This document shows, piece by piece, positions 36,708 through 45,418 of a stretch of 64,000 nt of DNA. Within the stretch, counting starts at the first letter, position 1, and the number at the start of each line of letters is the position of its first letter. Source of the stretch: VXYK01 sp965214565 (GTDB taxonomy: Bacteria; Actinomycetota; Acidimicrobiia; Acidimicrobiales; Aldehydirespiratoraceae); the NCBI GenBank assembly GCA_965214565.1, contig OZ243951.1, positions 1,364,001-1,428,000 on the forward strand. Direction: 5' to 3'. A model generated the notes under the pieces. The model did no database searches. It was not told the DNA's origin and saw only the letters and a program-made list of their open reading frames with translations. A program made the position numbers and the translations under genes.

Positions 36708-38405
36708 GTGAACGAGAGACCCACCGGCTCGACCAGCAACTCGGGAACCGACTTCATTCGGGAAATGCTCGCCAAAGACGCCGGCGACGGACCCTACCGA
36801 GGACGTGTCCAGACCCGCTTCCCTCCCGAACCCAACGGGTACCTGCACATCGGACACGCAAAATCGATCTCACTCAACTTCGGTGTAGCTGAAGAGTTCG
36901 ACGGCGTGTGTCGTCTGCGCTTCGACGACACCAATCCGGAGACCGAAGACGCCAGCTTTATCGACGCGATCCGCCAGGACGTGGCATGGTTGGGGTTCGA
37001 ACCAGGTGAATCCGCCTATGCGTCGGACTATTTCGGGCAACTAGCCGAATGGGCACAGCAACTCATTCGCGACGGCCTCGCATATGTCGATGATCAAGAT
37101 GCCGAGACGATCTCGGCCAACAGGGGCGGCTTCACCACACCAGGCACCAACAGCCCCTACCGGGACCGGTCAGTGGAGGAGAACCTGGACCTCTTCAAGC
37201 GGATGCGGGCCGGGGAGTTCTCCGACGGAGAGAAGGTGCTGCGAGCCAAGATCGACATGGCACACGACAACATGACGATGCGGGACCCGGTCATGTACCG
37301 AATCCGCAACGCCCATCACTTCCGCACCGGCGACGAATGGAAGATCTACCCGACCTACGACTGGGCGCACGGGCAGAGCGACGCGGTCGAAGGAACGACG
37401 CATTCTCTGTGCACGCTCGAATTCGACACTCACCGACCCCTGTACGACTGGTTCATCGAACACCTCGGACTAGGCGACGACCGTCCCCGCCAGACCGAGT
37501 TCGCCCGTTTGAACCTCACCCACACAGTCATGTCGAAACGCAAGCTGTTGGAACTGCTCCGCGACGGCCATGTCGACGGCTGGGACGATCCCCGCATGCC
37601 CACGCTGCGGGGTCTGCGGCGGCGTGGTTACCCGCCCGAAGCCATCCGGAGGTTCTGTGCGCACATCGGTGTGGCCCGGGTCAACGGCACCCATGAGATA
37701 GAACTGCTCGAATCGTTCGTGCGAACGCATCACAACCGGCACGCCCTGCGACGGATGGCCGTTCTCGATCCGGTCGAGTTGGTGATCGACAACTGGCCAG
37801 AGGGCCTGATCGACGAACGTCCGGCGGTCAACAACCCTGAAGACGAATCGGCAGGAACCCGCATGGTGCCGTTCAGTGGGAAGTTGTGGATTGAGCGAGG
37901 CGACTTCATGGTCGACCCACCCAAGAAGTTCTTCCGGCTGGCACCGGGTCGCGAGGTACGACTACGTGCGGGATACCTCATCACCTGCACCGATGTCGAG
38001 ACCGCCGCCGACGGTGCGGTGCAGCGGATCCACTGCAGCTACGACCCTGAAACCGCCGGTGGCCAGGCCCCCGACGGACGCAAGGTGAAAGCCACGATCC
38101 ACTGGGTTTCGGCCCAGCATGCACTCGACGGTGCGGTCATGCTCTACGACCGGCTCTTCACCGACCCGTTCCCCGGTGCCGACGGTGCTGACCCGCTCGC
38201 TTCGCTGAACCCCGCCTCGCGTGAAGTGCGCACCGGCTGCAAGCTCGAACCAGCCCTCTCAGACACGCCGCCGGGCCAAGTGGTTCAGTTCGAACGGCTC
38301 GGGTATTTCGCCCACGACGAAATGGACCCGCTGACCTTCCACCGCACGGTCGGCCTGCGCGACGAATGGGCCGCCATCCAACGCCGGCAATCCCACCAGC
38401 GTTGA
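36708..38405 (+). CDS. glnS: Glutaminyl-tRNA synthetase
   Basis: GTG-initiated 565-residue class I synthetase. The HIGH motif is in FPPEPNGYLHIGHAKSI (HIGH at 47-50), characteristic of GlnRS rather than bacterial GluRS. The KMSKS equivalent is VMSKRKL near residue 272, and the C-terminal beta-barrel anticodon domain is complete. It charges tRNA-Gln directly. Most actinobacteria make Gln-tRNA through GluRS and the GatCAB amidotransferase, so a GlnRS here suggests horizontal acquisition. Confidence 0.95.
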   Translation: MNERPTGSTSNSGTDFIREMLAKDAGDGPYRGRVQTRFPPEPNGYLHIGHAKSISLNFGVAEEFDGVCRLRFDDTNPETEDASFIDAIRQDVAWLGFEPGESAYASDYFGQLAEWAQQLIRDGLAYVDDQDAETISANRGGFTTPGTNSPYRDRSVEENLDLFKRMRAGEFSDGEKVLRAKIDMAHDNMTMRDPVMYRIRNAHHFRTGDEWKIYPTYDWAHGQSDAVEGTTHSLCTLEFDTHRPLYDWFIEHLGLGDDRPRQTEFARLNLTHTVMSKRKLLELLRDGHVDGWDDPRMPTLRGLRRRGYPPEAIRRFCAHIGVARVNGTHEIELLESFVRTHHNRHALRRMAVLDPVELVIDNWPEGLIDERPAVNNPEDESAGTRMVPFSGKLWIERGDFMVDPPKKFFRLAPGREVRLRAGYLITCTDVETAADGAVQRIHCSYDPETAGGQAPDGRKVKATIHWVSAQHALDGAVMLYDRLFTDPFPGADGADPLASLNPASREVRTGCKLEPALSDTPPGQVVQFERLGYFAHDEMDPLTFHRTVGLRDEWAAIQRRQSHQR

Positions 38406-38411
38406 AGCCGG

Positions 38412-38475
38412 TGGCCACAACTAAATCTGCGCGATTAACCACACTATGTGTGGCAGAACGCGCAGATTTCGGCCA
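38412..38475. repeat. Nested inverted repeat (possible bidirectional terminator or MITE-like element)
   Basis: Three stems nest around one centre: TGGCC (38412-38416) with GGCCA (38471-38475), AAATCTGCGCG (38423-38433) with CGCGCAGATTT (38459-38469), and CCACAC (38439-38444) with GTGTGG (38448-38453) around a TAT loop. It lies between convergent glnS and the luciferase-like gene. There is no T-tract beyond the A/T ends of the middle stem. Confidence 0.8.
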
Positions 38476-38515
38476 AGAGCGTCCGCACCCTCACACCGGA
38501 CGGTTGGATCCAGGG

Positions 38516-39472
38516 CTAGAGGGCCGCGAGGTTGCGGAGGTAGGGCCAGGCGGTCTCTGGGGGGATACCGCCACAGAGGGGTTGTAGGGAAAGAGCCCCG
38601 TACTGGTCGCGGAGGCGGCGGGCGTCGTCGATCGAGGCGATCCGGTAAGCGCCGTTCTGGGCCCGGAGTTCGGCGACGGTAGTTGCGCTCGACAGCGAAG
38701 CGGAGGCGGCATCACCCATCCACTCCCTGTACATGACCGCGTCATGAAGAAGATGGGGGCCGAGCTCCTGCCACGCCGTATCGGTGTCGTCGGAGACGAA
38801 CAGAGAGGTGGGGGCGCCGACCGGAGGCGACATGCACATGCCAGGGGGATTGCCGGCCTCGACAGCCGCCGCGTCGTAGGCCTCGGCCAGTGCCGGATCA
38901 CCATGTTGGGGCAGCAACATCATGGCGCGGCGCGCGGCCCGGCGGGCTGCGGCCACAGTGCCACCACCGTAAGCGATCATCGGACCGCCAGGAGTCAGGG
39001 GCCCAGGCGTGACATGCACGCGGCGTCCCCGCCAGTCGAAACGATCACCAGCGAGCGCACCCTTCAACACATCGAGGTGCTCGTCCATCAGGGCGCCGCG
39101 TCGTGCCGGATCGACGCCGAACATTGCGTATTCCTCGGCCCGGTAACCGAGACCGACCGTGTAGCTGACCCGGCCGGCGCTGAGATGGTCGAGCACGATC
39201 ATGTCCTCGGCCAGCTTGACCGGGTCGTACATCAACGCCAGCAGGGCCCCCACGTTGATCGGCAGTGAGGTGGTGCGGGCCGCGGCTGCTGCAGCCATCA
39301 CGATCGGCGACGGCAGGTAACCGTCGCTTGCGCCGTGATGCTCGGAGAACATCGCCATCATCGCCCCGTTGGCCTCCCCCCATTCGCACATCTCAACCGA
39401 AGCACCGTAGAGTTCGGCCATCGTGGCGTCGGATTGCGGCCCGAGGCGGAAGTCGAATCGAAGAATGAACAT
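38516..39472 (-). CDS. Luciferase-like (LLM class) flavin- or F420-dependent oxidoreductase
   Basis: The 318-residue protein from the ATG at 39470-39472 (GGGGAAAG upstream) has the bacterial luciferase-like TIM barrel: FSEHHGASDGYLPSP near residues 42-56, LALMYDPVKLAEDMIVLDHLSAGRVxxxxGLGYRAEEY near 76-113, and MIAYGGGT. Actinobacterial members mostly use coenzyme F420 but some use FMN. Substrate unknown. In-frame codons upstream to 39622 are not expected to be translated. Confidence 0.92.
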   Translation of the reverse strand: MFILRFDFRLGPQSDATMAELYGASVEMCEWGEANGAMMAMFSEHHGASDGYLPSPIVMAAAAAARTTSLPINVGALLALMYDPVKLAEDMIVLDHLSAGRVSYTVGLGYRAEEYAMFGVDPARRGALMDEHLDVLKGALAGDRFDWRGRRVHVTPGPLTPGGPMIAYGGGTVAAARRAARRAMMLLPQHGDPALAEAYDAAAVEAGNPPGMCMSPPVGAPTSLFVSDDTDTAWQELGPHLLHDAVMYREWMGDAASASLSSATTVAELRAQNGAYRIASIDDARRLRDQYGALSLQPLCGGIPPETAWPYLRNLAAL

Positions 39473-39510
39473 GGCGCTCAGCTTTCCCCGTAGTGGCCGC
39501 CGAGTCGAAA

Positions 39511-40296
39511 TCAGCCCAGGATTTCCCGCAACACCCTTAGATCTGCGATGGCCGCGGCGAACAGCTTCTCGGGTTCGTTGTCGGTCTCGCTGAGAGTCCC
39601 GTCGACGAATTCGAGGCTCCAAGTCCCGTCGAAACCGAGGTCCCTGAGCAGGCCGACGGTATTGGTTAAGTCGTCGCGGATCTCAGCCAACGGCGGTGCC
39701 TTCAGGTTGAGATGGTTGATGTGCACATGACAGACCCGCTCGCCGTAGGCATCGAAGCGGGCGCGGAGCAGATCGTGGCTGTCGTGGGTGTGAACCAATG
39801 CGCCCACAACCTCGGGGGGTCCGCCGGCGGCCAACACTCTGGCCGCGGTCAAAGGATCGTCCATGGCGGAACCGTCGTGGCACTCACACACGGTCTGCAC
39901 GCCCGGCATCTCGCCGACCCAGCGTGCGAGCCGCTCGCCGTAGGCATCGAGCGATGCTTCGTCGCGTTCAGCGCCGCTGTTCCACTTGACCTTGCGGGCG
40001 CCGCTGCGAACAGTCATCTCCGCGGCCTGCTGCCGGATCGTGTCGTCCTCCTCGTCGAAGCTGGTGTAGGTGTTGTATACGGCGACCCCGAGGTCGTGCC
40101 CGAAGATCATCGCCAGCTCGGCCGGGTCAGCTTCAGTGGCGTGGGCCTCCCACAGCTCCATGCCGTCGAAGCCGGCGTCACGGATCCGGTCGAGCCAGGC
40201 GCTGGCTGTGATCGTGGCCCGACGGTCCGGCGTGATCCCGAACCAACGGTTGGGCTCCAGCGCGATGGTTGCGAGATAGATCTGAGCAGTTGACAT
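39511..40296 (-). CDS. Sugar phosphate isomerase/epimerase-like TIM-barrel protein
   Basis: The 261-residue xylose-isomerase-like protein has GFDGMELWEAHA near the N-terminus (first metal ligand Glu), CECHDGSA, LVHTHDSHD, HVHINHLNLK, and the closing SLEFVDG strand with a second Glu. A two-metal epimerase/isomerase site is therefore plausible. It ends 38 bases before the start of the luciferase-like gene on the same strand, so both are probably co-transcribed. Confidence 0.85.
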   Translation of the reverse strand: MSTAQIYLATIALEPNRWFGITPDRRATITASAWLDRIRDAGFDGMELWEAHATEADPAELAMIFGHDLGVAVYNTYTSFDEEDDTIRQQAAEMTVRSGARKVKWNSGAERDEASLDAYGERLARWVGEMPGVQTVCECHDGSAMDDPLTAARVLAAGGPPEVVGALVHTHDSHDLLRARFDAYGERVCHVHINHLNLKAPPLAEIRDDLTNTVGLLRDLGFDGTWSLEFVDGTLSETDNEPEKLFAAAIADLRVLREILG

Positions 40297-40301
40297 GTGC
40301 T

Positions 40302-40378
<77 letters not shown>

Positions 40379-40438
40379 AACAGCGGTTCAGTGTACGCCG
40401 ACATCGCGAAGGCCACCCCCTTTTTCCAGTGAGGCTCT

Positions 40439-40468
40439 TTTGTCAGGTAGGCCTTTGTCAGGTCGGCG
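40439..40468. repeat. 15-bp tandem duplication at the 3' end of the DDN-family gene
   Basis: TTTGTCAGGTAGGCC (40439-40453) is followed immediately by TTTGTCAGGTCGGCG (40454-40468), two mismatches in 15. The right copy includes the gene's stop codon (TGA complement at 40458-40460). Confidence 0.6.
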
Positions 40469-40904
40469 CACCAGTCATTGCAACCGGCTCGAGAACCACG
40501 ACCGGAATCTCTCGATCGGTCTTCGACTCATAGGCGGCGTAGTGCTTGAACTCCGAGATAGACGCATCCCAGATCGCTTGTCGCTCGTCCCCTGAGGTGA
40601 TCCGAGCCTTCATCTTCTTGGTGCCGTCTGCAGTGCGGACGGTGGCCGAAGGGTTGTCCCGCAGATTCAGGAACCATGCCGGGTGCTTGTCGTTCCCACC
40701 GGCTGAGGCGATCAGTGCTATCCGGTCGCCGTCCTGCCAGGGCGCAGTCAGCAGGACCGTACGGGGCAGTCCGCTCCTGCGTCCGATGGTGGTGAGCTCC
40801 AGAACCGGCATCTTGGCTCCGGTCCAGCCGATCTTCCCGCGGCTGACGGCTATTGCTGCGCCGTGAAAGCGATTCAGAACTTTGAAGGCAAAATCTGAAG
40901 GCAT
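40458..40904 (-). CDS. Deazaflavin (F420)-dependent nitroreductase/quinone reductase family protein
   Basis: The 148-residue split beta-barrel protein of the DDN family has the typical LELTTIGRRSGLPRTVLLT core, the LIASAGGNDKHPAWFLNLRDNP segment and a closing PVVVLEP strand. Family members such as mycobacterial Ddn use reduced F420 to reduce quinones or nitro compounds. This agrees with the luciferase-like gene nearby and implies that the organism makes F420. The 282 bases between this gene and the permease at 41187 hold no gene I can support. Confidence 0.93.
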   Translation of the reverse strand: MPSDFAFKVLNRFHGAAIAVSRGKIGWTGAKMPVLELTTIGRRSGLPRTVLLTAPWQDGDRIALIASAGGNDKHPAWFLNLRDNPSATVRTADGTKKMKARITSGDERQAIWDASISEFKHYAAYESKTDREIPVVVLEPVAMTGAPT

Positions 40905-41186
40905 GACGAGGGGCCTTTCTTGCTGGGACGTCCGACAGTGGTCTCGGACTTCGCGTCGAACGAAGTATCCGCTGACGGTTCAGCAATGTCAATAGCCGGA
41001 CCAGCTCCATCTCCAACGGAACCGGCCAGATCAGACGGGCCGGCCCAATAACTTGAAGGGGGTCCTCCCGACGGGTACCGTTCGATTTCAGCGAGTTCTC
41101 GGCTGCTCGTTCCGGAGACGTGAGAGAGGAGTAGCCCGGTTGCTGCAGACACCCTGGAGACTGTCCGCCAGGCCCCGAGGCGTCAG

Positions 41187-42938
41187 TTGCCTGATCGAGA
41201 CGGTCATTCTGTCGTGAAATCGACTGAGGGGGTCACCTACGAACCCGATGATCAGAGTCCCATAGGGCTGACGGTCGGCGTGGCGCTGCAGGGCGTGCTG
41301 CTGGGTCTGGCGCCGACCGTGCTGTCGATGTCGTTGTTCGCGGGGGCTTCGGGTATGAACGAGCATCAGATCGTCTGGTCGGTACTGGTCGCGGTCCTGG
41401 TGAGCGGAACCGTGACCATCCTGCAGGCGACCCGCTTCGGTGTGCTCGGCAGCGGCCACGCCATGATCACCGGCACCGCCACCAGCTATGTGGCCGTAGC
41501 ACTGATCGCGGTGCATGAAGCCGGGTTGGAGACCCTGGCGACGTTGATCGTCGTGTCGGCGTGTTTTCAGTTCTCGCTGGCGAGGTTGCTCCCACGTCTT
41601 CGCCGGATCATTACACCGGTCGTTTCGGGGGTGGTGCTCATGTTGATCGCCGTGGGGGTCATGCAGGTCGCCGTGGAGAGGCTGGAGCAACCCGTCGCGG
41701 AGGGGACTCTGGCGGCGGCTGAGCCGATCGTGGCAGCAGTGACACTGGCTGTGGCCGCGATGTTGGGCCTTGGCGCCAGAGGTGTTCTGCGGCTGTGGTC
41801 GCCGATGGTCGGAATCCTCGCAGGGTGCGCCGCGGCAGGGTTGTTCGGGCTGTACGACACCCAACGTGTCGAGGATGCACCCTGGCTGGCGGTGCCCGAT
41901 CCCTCGATACCGGGCATCGACTTCACTCCAGGAGCCCAGTTCTGGGCACTTCTACCGATGTTCCTGATCGTTTCGATGGCTGCAACGCTCAAGTACATCG
42001 GTGACAGCGTGGCTGTCCAGCGGGTCTCGTCGCGCGAGACGAGGGCAACCGACTATCGACTGGTGCAGGGGACCGTTGCCACCAACGGTGCGGGCTCGCT
42101 CGTCGCGGGGTTCCTGGGGACGCTGCCCGTCGGGGCCTACGGCTCCACGATCGTGTCGCTCGTGAACTTCACCGGTGTCGCCTCCCGCATGGTGGGATAC
42201 ACGATCGGGACCATGCTCGTGGTCCTGGCGCTGCTGCCGAAGGCGATAGCGCTGCTGCTCACAATCCCCGACCCTGTCACCAGTGCCTACATGCTGATCT
42301 TCATGGGCATGATCTTCGTGGAGGGTGCCCGCTCGGTCTTCGGGGACACACTCCAACCCCGCAAAGCGTTGATCGTCGGCACCTCGCTGGCTGTCGGTGT
42401 GGGCCTGCAGGGAGACAACATTGTTGCCGACCTCATCGGAGCCCCGTGGGGGACCCTACTGGGCAACGGTCTGACGATGGGCACGATCACGGCGATCCTG
42501 CTGACTGCGTTCGTGGAGGTGACCAGCCCTCGTCGTCGTCGGTTCGAGTGCGACCTGGCGGTCGACGCATTCCCGAAAATCGACGAGTTCCTTGTCGGGC
42601 TCGCTGCGGGTGTCGGTTGGAACGAGGTTTCGGTGGACCGTCTGCGCCTGGTCGGGGAGGAGGCGGTGTCGAGCCTTATGGAGGTGAACGAGGACGACAC
42701 ACAGCCGCGCCTCATCGTCATGGCGCGACCGGGCGCTCAGGTGGTCGAATTGGAGTTCCTCGTCGTGCTCGAGGAGGGCAACCTTGAGGACCGGCTCGCC
42801 TATCTCAGCGAGCACACTGATGCGCCTGAGCAGAGTGAAGTCTCGCTTCGACTGCTGCAGCACTTCGCGTCATCAGTGAGCCATCGAAAATACAGCGGTA
42901 TCGACATTGTGACGGTCGAAGTGGAGCGCACCGGCTGA
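41187..42938 (+). CDS. NCS2-type (xanthine/uracil) permease fused to a C-terminal anti-sigma-like ATPase domain
   Basis: Residues 1 to about 440 form a nucleobase:cation symporter-2 fold with 12-14 hydrophobic segments, including the FGVLGSGHAMITG half-helix region and the ATNGAGSLVAGFLGTLPVGAYGSTI segment of the transport core. After residue 450 the protein changes to a soluble domain of about 130 residues: FLVGLAAGVGW...DRLRLVGEEAVSSLMEV and a closing SLRLLQHFASSVSHRKY...VTVEV. This resembles the GHKL anti-sigma (RsbW-like) ATPase fold. The start is probably TTG at 41187; a GTG at 41214 is an alternative. Confidence 0.82.
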   Translation: MPDRDGHSVVKSTEGVTYEPDDQSPIGLTVGVALQGVLLGLAPTVLSMSLFAGASGMNEHQIVWSVLVAVLVSGTVTILQATRFGVLGSGHAMITGTATSYVAVALIAVHEAGLETLATLIVVSACFQFSLARLLPRLRRIITPVVSGVVLMLIAVGVMQVAVERLEQPVAEGTLAAAEPIVAAVTLAVAAMLGLGARGVLRLWSPMVGILAGCAAAGLFGLYDTQRVEDAPWLAVPDPSIPGIDFTPGAQFWALLPMFLIVSMAATLKYIGDSVAVQRVSSRETRATDYRLVQGTVATNGAGSLVAGFLGTLPVGAYGSTIVSLVNFTGVASRMVGYTIGTMLVVLALLPKAIALLLTIPDPVTSAYMLIFMGMIFVEGARSVFGDTLQPRKALIVGTSLAVGVGLQGDNIVADLIGAPWGTLLGNGLTMGTITAILLTAFVEVTSPRRRRFECDLAVDAFPKIDEFLVGLAAGVGWNEVSVDRLRLVGEEAVSSLMEVNEDDTQPRLIVMARPGAQVVELEFLVVLEEGNLEDRLAYLSEHTDAPEQSEVSLRLLQHFASSVSHRKYSGIDIVTVEVERTG

Positions 42939-42957
42939 CGCAAGCGGCTCCTCCAGG

Positions 42958-44055
42958 CTATTCGAGTGCAGGGTCTTCGCAGAAACTGGGGGCGCGCTGC
43001 GGATCGAAGATGCGGGGGCGTTGAATGAATCCTGTGCCCGGGCGATCGGTGTACAGGAAGGCCTCGATGGCGTCGGCAGTGGCTCTGGCGGCCACTTCGA
43101 TGTATTCCTCGGTGGCGAACAGCTCGGCTTCTGAGGGGTTGGACAGGTAGCCGTACTCGATCAGGGCAGTGGGCACCTCCGGACGGACGATCATTCCGTA
43201 AGCGTCGGTGCCCTTCGACGACAGGACCCGCAGCACGCCTGCGCTGGACGCCCGAGTCCATGAGACGTTGTCGAAAGTCGCAAGCGCAGCGGTGACCTCT
43301 TCGTACAGAAGCCCGCCAAGACGAGCGGAGTCGGCACGCGGCGCGGTGAGCGAAGCAGATTGGATGAACACTTCGCTTCCAGGAAACGTGCTGGGCACCC
43401 AGTTTGGAGCGTTGTGGTGGATCGAAACCAGCGCCTTGACCCCCAGATCGTCCGCGAGGAGGGAACGGACCGACAGCAGCGTCGGGTAACCGCCGGTGCG
43501 GGTGCTGACCGCGGAGATGCCGCGGCTGGTCAACTCTTCGATGACGGCTTGTCCGAGGGTGAGGTTGAGGTCGCGTTCAATCAGGCCGTTGGGTCCGATC
43601 GCGCCGGTGTCCACCGGCCCGCCGTGGCCCGGATCGATGACCACCTCGGCGCCGTTGATCCAAACGCCCTTGGACACCTCCGCGGTGTTCCCGCAAGGTG
43701 TCCGCACCAGGTAGCCCGAGTCAGTACGTTCGAGCACAGCGACCGGGATCCCCGTCGGCGTCACCAAACCGTCCGGAACTCCGCGCTCGGGACTCTCCTG
43801 AGGTATGGAGTCTTCGAGGACGGTTGTCGTTGTGGTGGTGTTGTCGACGGTGGTTTGGGGTGCTTCCGTTGTGGTGGGGTCGTCCACCGTAGTTTTGGTC
43901 ACCGTAGTTGTGGTGGTGTTGTCGACGGTGGTTTGGGGTGCTTCCGTTGTGGTGGAATCGGGGCTAAGTTCGTCGCCACCTCCGTCAGAGGTGCATGCAA
44001 CAGCAGCGACGATCAGTACGACTACGAGAAGCAGGACTCGCCAACTGTGTTTCAC
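42958..44055 (-). CDS. Secreted N-acetylmuramoyl-L-alanine amidase (lipoprotein)
   Basis: The 365-residue protein has a lipoprotein signal with VAAVAC (Cys at about 21), a Thr-rich linker made of two near-identical units (TTEAPQTTVDNTTTTT) and a complete amidase_3 catalytic domain. The domain has VVIDPGHGG (His, zinc ligand), IERDLNLTL (Glu), ALVSIHHNA (His) and ALIEYGYLSNP (catalytic Glu). It cleaves the amide bond between MurNAc and L-Ala, outside the membrane. In contrast to the CwlM-like protein at 2001, all catalytic residues are kept. Confidence 0.94.
   Translation of the reverse strand: MKHSWRVLLLVVVLIVAAVACTSDGGGDELSPDSTTTEAPQTTVDNTTTTTVTKTTVDDPTTTEAPQTTVDNTTTTTTVLEDSIPQESPERGVPDGLVTPTGIPVAVLERTDSGYLVRTPCGNTAEVSKGVWINGAEVVIDPGHGGPVDTGAIGPNGLIERDLNLTLGQAVIEELTSRGISAVSTRTGGYPTLLSVRSLLADDLGVKALVSIHHNAPNWVPSTFPGSEVFIQSASLTAPRADSARLGGLLYEEVTAALATFDNVSWTRASSAGVLRVLSSKGTDAYGMIVRPEVPTALIEYGYLSNPSEAELFATEEYIEVAARATADAIEAFLYTDRPGTGFIQRPRIFDPQRAPSFCEDPALE
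43826..43955. repeat. Duplicated Thr-rich coding unit in the amidase linker
   Basis: A block of about 45 bases (GTGGTGTTGTCGACGGTGG... to CTTCCGTTGTGGTGG) occurs twice, about 85 bases apart, and encodes the repeated PQTTVDNTTTTT linker. The almost identical DNA implies a recent duplication or slippage. Confidence 0.75.
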
Positions 44056-44140
44056 CGCAGCGGAGCCTAACCCCGACGACGCCCAAGCCGGGTGTGGAGG
44101 AGTTCCCCCGGCTGCACAGCGAGTGTCGTATCGGGGCTGC

Positions 44141-45295
44141 TTAGACGACTTGGCCTTGCCAGAGTTCTCGGACGAAGTCCTCTGCTCCGATCACGTCGAT
44201 GCTGTCGCTGGTGCGACGCGGCTTCGGTTCGAGGCAAACTACTACTCGGCGACTGACACCGGGATGCTCCTCGGCGAGGGTGCGGAGACCCTTGAGATGG
44301 CTGTTGTTGATTCTGGCGGTCGCCTTCACCTCGATCGCAAGCCGCATGTCGCCCACAATGAAGTCGACCTCGATGCCGCTCGGGAGTCGCCAATAGGTCA
44401 GCTGCTCGTCACGTTCTCGGTATGCGAGGAAAGCCGACAGCTCGTGGAACAGCCAGTTCTCGAACGCCTTGCCGTAGGAGTCGGAGCCCCGGTGCAGTTC
44501 ACCGCGCCGCGCCAGGCGGTTCACGACCCCCACATCCTCGAAATAGAGTTTCGGCGCGCCGGCCAGGCGGCGCTTGGCCCGCCGCCGCCAGCGGGGCAGC
44601 CAGCGAGCCAGCAGCGTGTCCTCCAGGATGCCGAAGTACGATTTGACGGTGGGTGCCGACACGCCGCACTCGCGGGCGACGTTCGAATAGTTGACGGGGC
44701 TGGTGTCGCTCAGTGCGGCTGCGTCGAGGAAGTCTGAGAAGGCGGGCAGGTTCCGCACCAGTCCCTCGGCGGCAACCTCCTCACGCAGATAGTCGGAGAT
44801 GTAAGCCTCAAGCCTGCGGCTGTACCTGTTCGACTCGTAGATCGACGGTAGGTAGCCGTGGTTGAGAATCCTGTCGAGGTCGAAGGACTCCCCGAGTTCA
44901 CCCGCGGTCAGACCTCGCAGTTCGTAGCGCAGGGCGCGCCCACCGAGCAGGTTCGCCGCGCCGCGTCGCACCTTGCGAGCGCTCGACCCGCACAAAGCGA
45001 ACCGCAGCCAGCGGTTCTCGATCAGCCAGTGGATCTCGTCGAGCAGGGCGGGAACCTTCTGGATCTCGTCGATGACCACCTGGCGAGATGGATCTGGACC
45101 CGCTGCCTCCAACTCCTCGCGCAGTTGCTCGGGCCGGCTGATGTAGCGACGGAACTCGTCCGCCTTGAGCAGATCAACCCATACAGCGTCGGGATACCGG
45201 TGTCGCAGCAGGGTGCTCTTGCCCGCCTGCCGCGGTCCCCAGAGAAAGAAAGTCTCAGCCCCAGACTCAGGCAGCGGTAGCAATCGTTGAAACAT
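44141..45295 (-). CDS. AAA_14/DUF4143-family ATPase
   Basis: The 384-residue protein has Walker A GPRQAGKST (residues 20-28), Walker B VVIDEIQKVP near 72-81, and an SSARKVRRG segment that is typical of the AAA_14 ATPases. A C-terminal DUF4143 domain (winged-helix and PD-(D/E)XK-like, with IEVDFIVGD...AIEVKAT) follows. These proteins are common and mobile between bacteria. A perfect 16-bp palindrome lies eight bases upstream of the start. The function is unknown. Confidence 0.92.
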   Translation of the reverse strand: MFQRLLPLPESGAETFFLWGPRQAGKSTLLRHRYPDAVWVDLLKADEFRRYISRPEQLREELEAAGPDPSRQVVIDEIQKVPALLDEIHWLIENRWLRFALCGSSARKVRRGAANLLGGRALRYELRGLTAGELGESFDLDRILNHGYLPSIYESNRYSRRLEAYISDYLREEVAAEGLVRNLPAFSDFLDAAALSDTSPVNYSNVARECGVSAPTVKSYFGILEDTLLARWLPRWRRRAKRRLAGAPKLYFEDVGVVNRLARRGELHRGSDSYGKAFENWLFHELSAFLAYRERDEQLTYWRLPSGIEVDFIVGDMRLAIEVKATARINNSHLKGLRTLAEEHPGVSRRVVVCLEPKPRRTSDSIDVIGAEDFVRELWQGQVV

Positions 45296-45303
45296 CGACT
45301 TTA

Positions 45304-45319
45304 GATTATCATGATAATC
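45304..45319. promoter_or_regulatory. Perfect 16-bp palindrome upstream of the DUF4143 ATPase
   Basis: GATTATCATGATAATC is a perfect palindrome, only eight bases from the ATG at 45295. Its AT content stands out in this GC-rich DNA. It looks like an operator for a dimeric regulator, possibly the winged-helix part of the ATPase itself. Confidence 0.7.
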
Positions 45320-45418
45320 GAAAGGTCCACTTCACATTGTGCTCGTAGACGGCAGATACGTTGCCGCGCACTGAGCAATCCCTGTCCAAGACAGATGGTT
45401 GGCAAGCTGAGGTCCTCA

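Noticed and set aside
40874..41152. 92-codon minus-strand frame between the DDN-family gene and the permease
   Set aside because: It has no ribosome-binding site, no recognisable domain and a composition like noncoding frames, and it overlaps the DDN-family gene start.
43826..43955. CRISPR-like repeat array
   Set aside because: There are only two copies, they lie in frame in a Thr-rich protein linker, and no cas genes are present.
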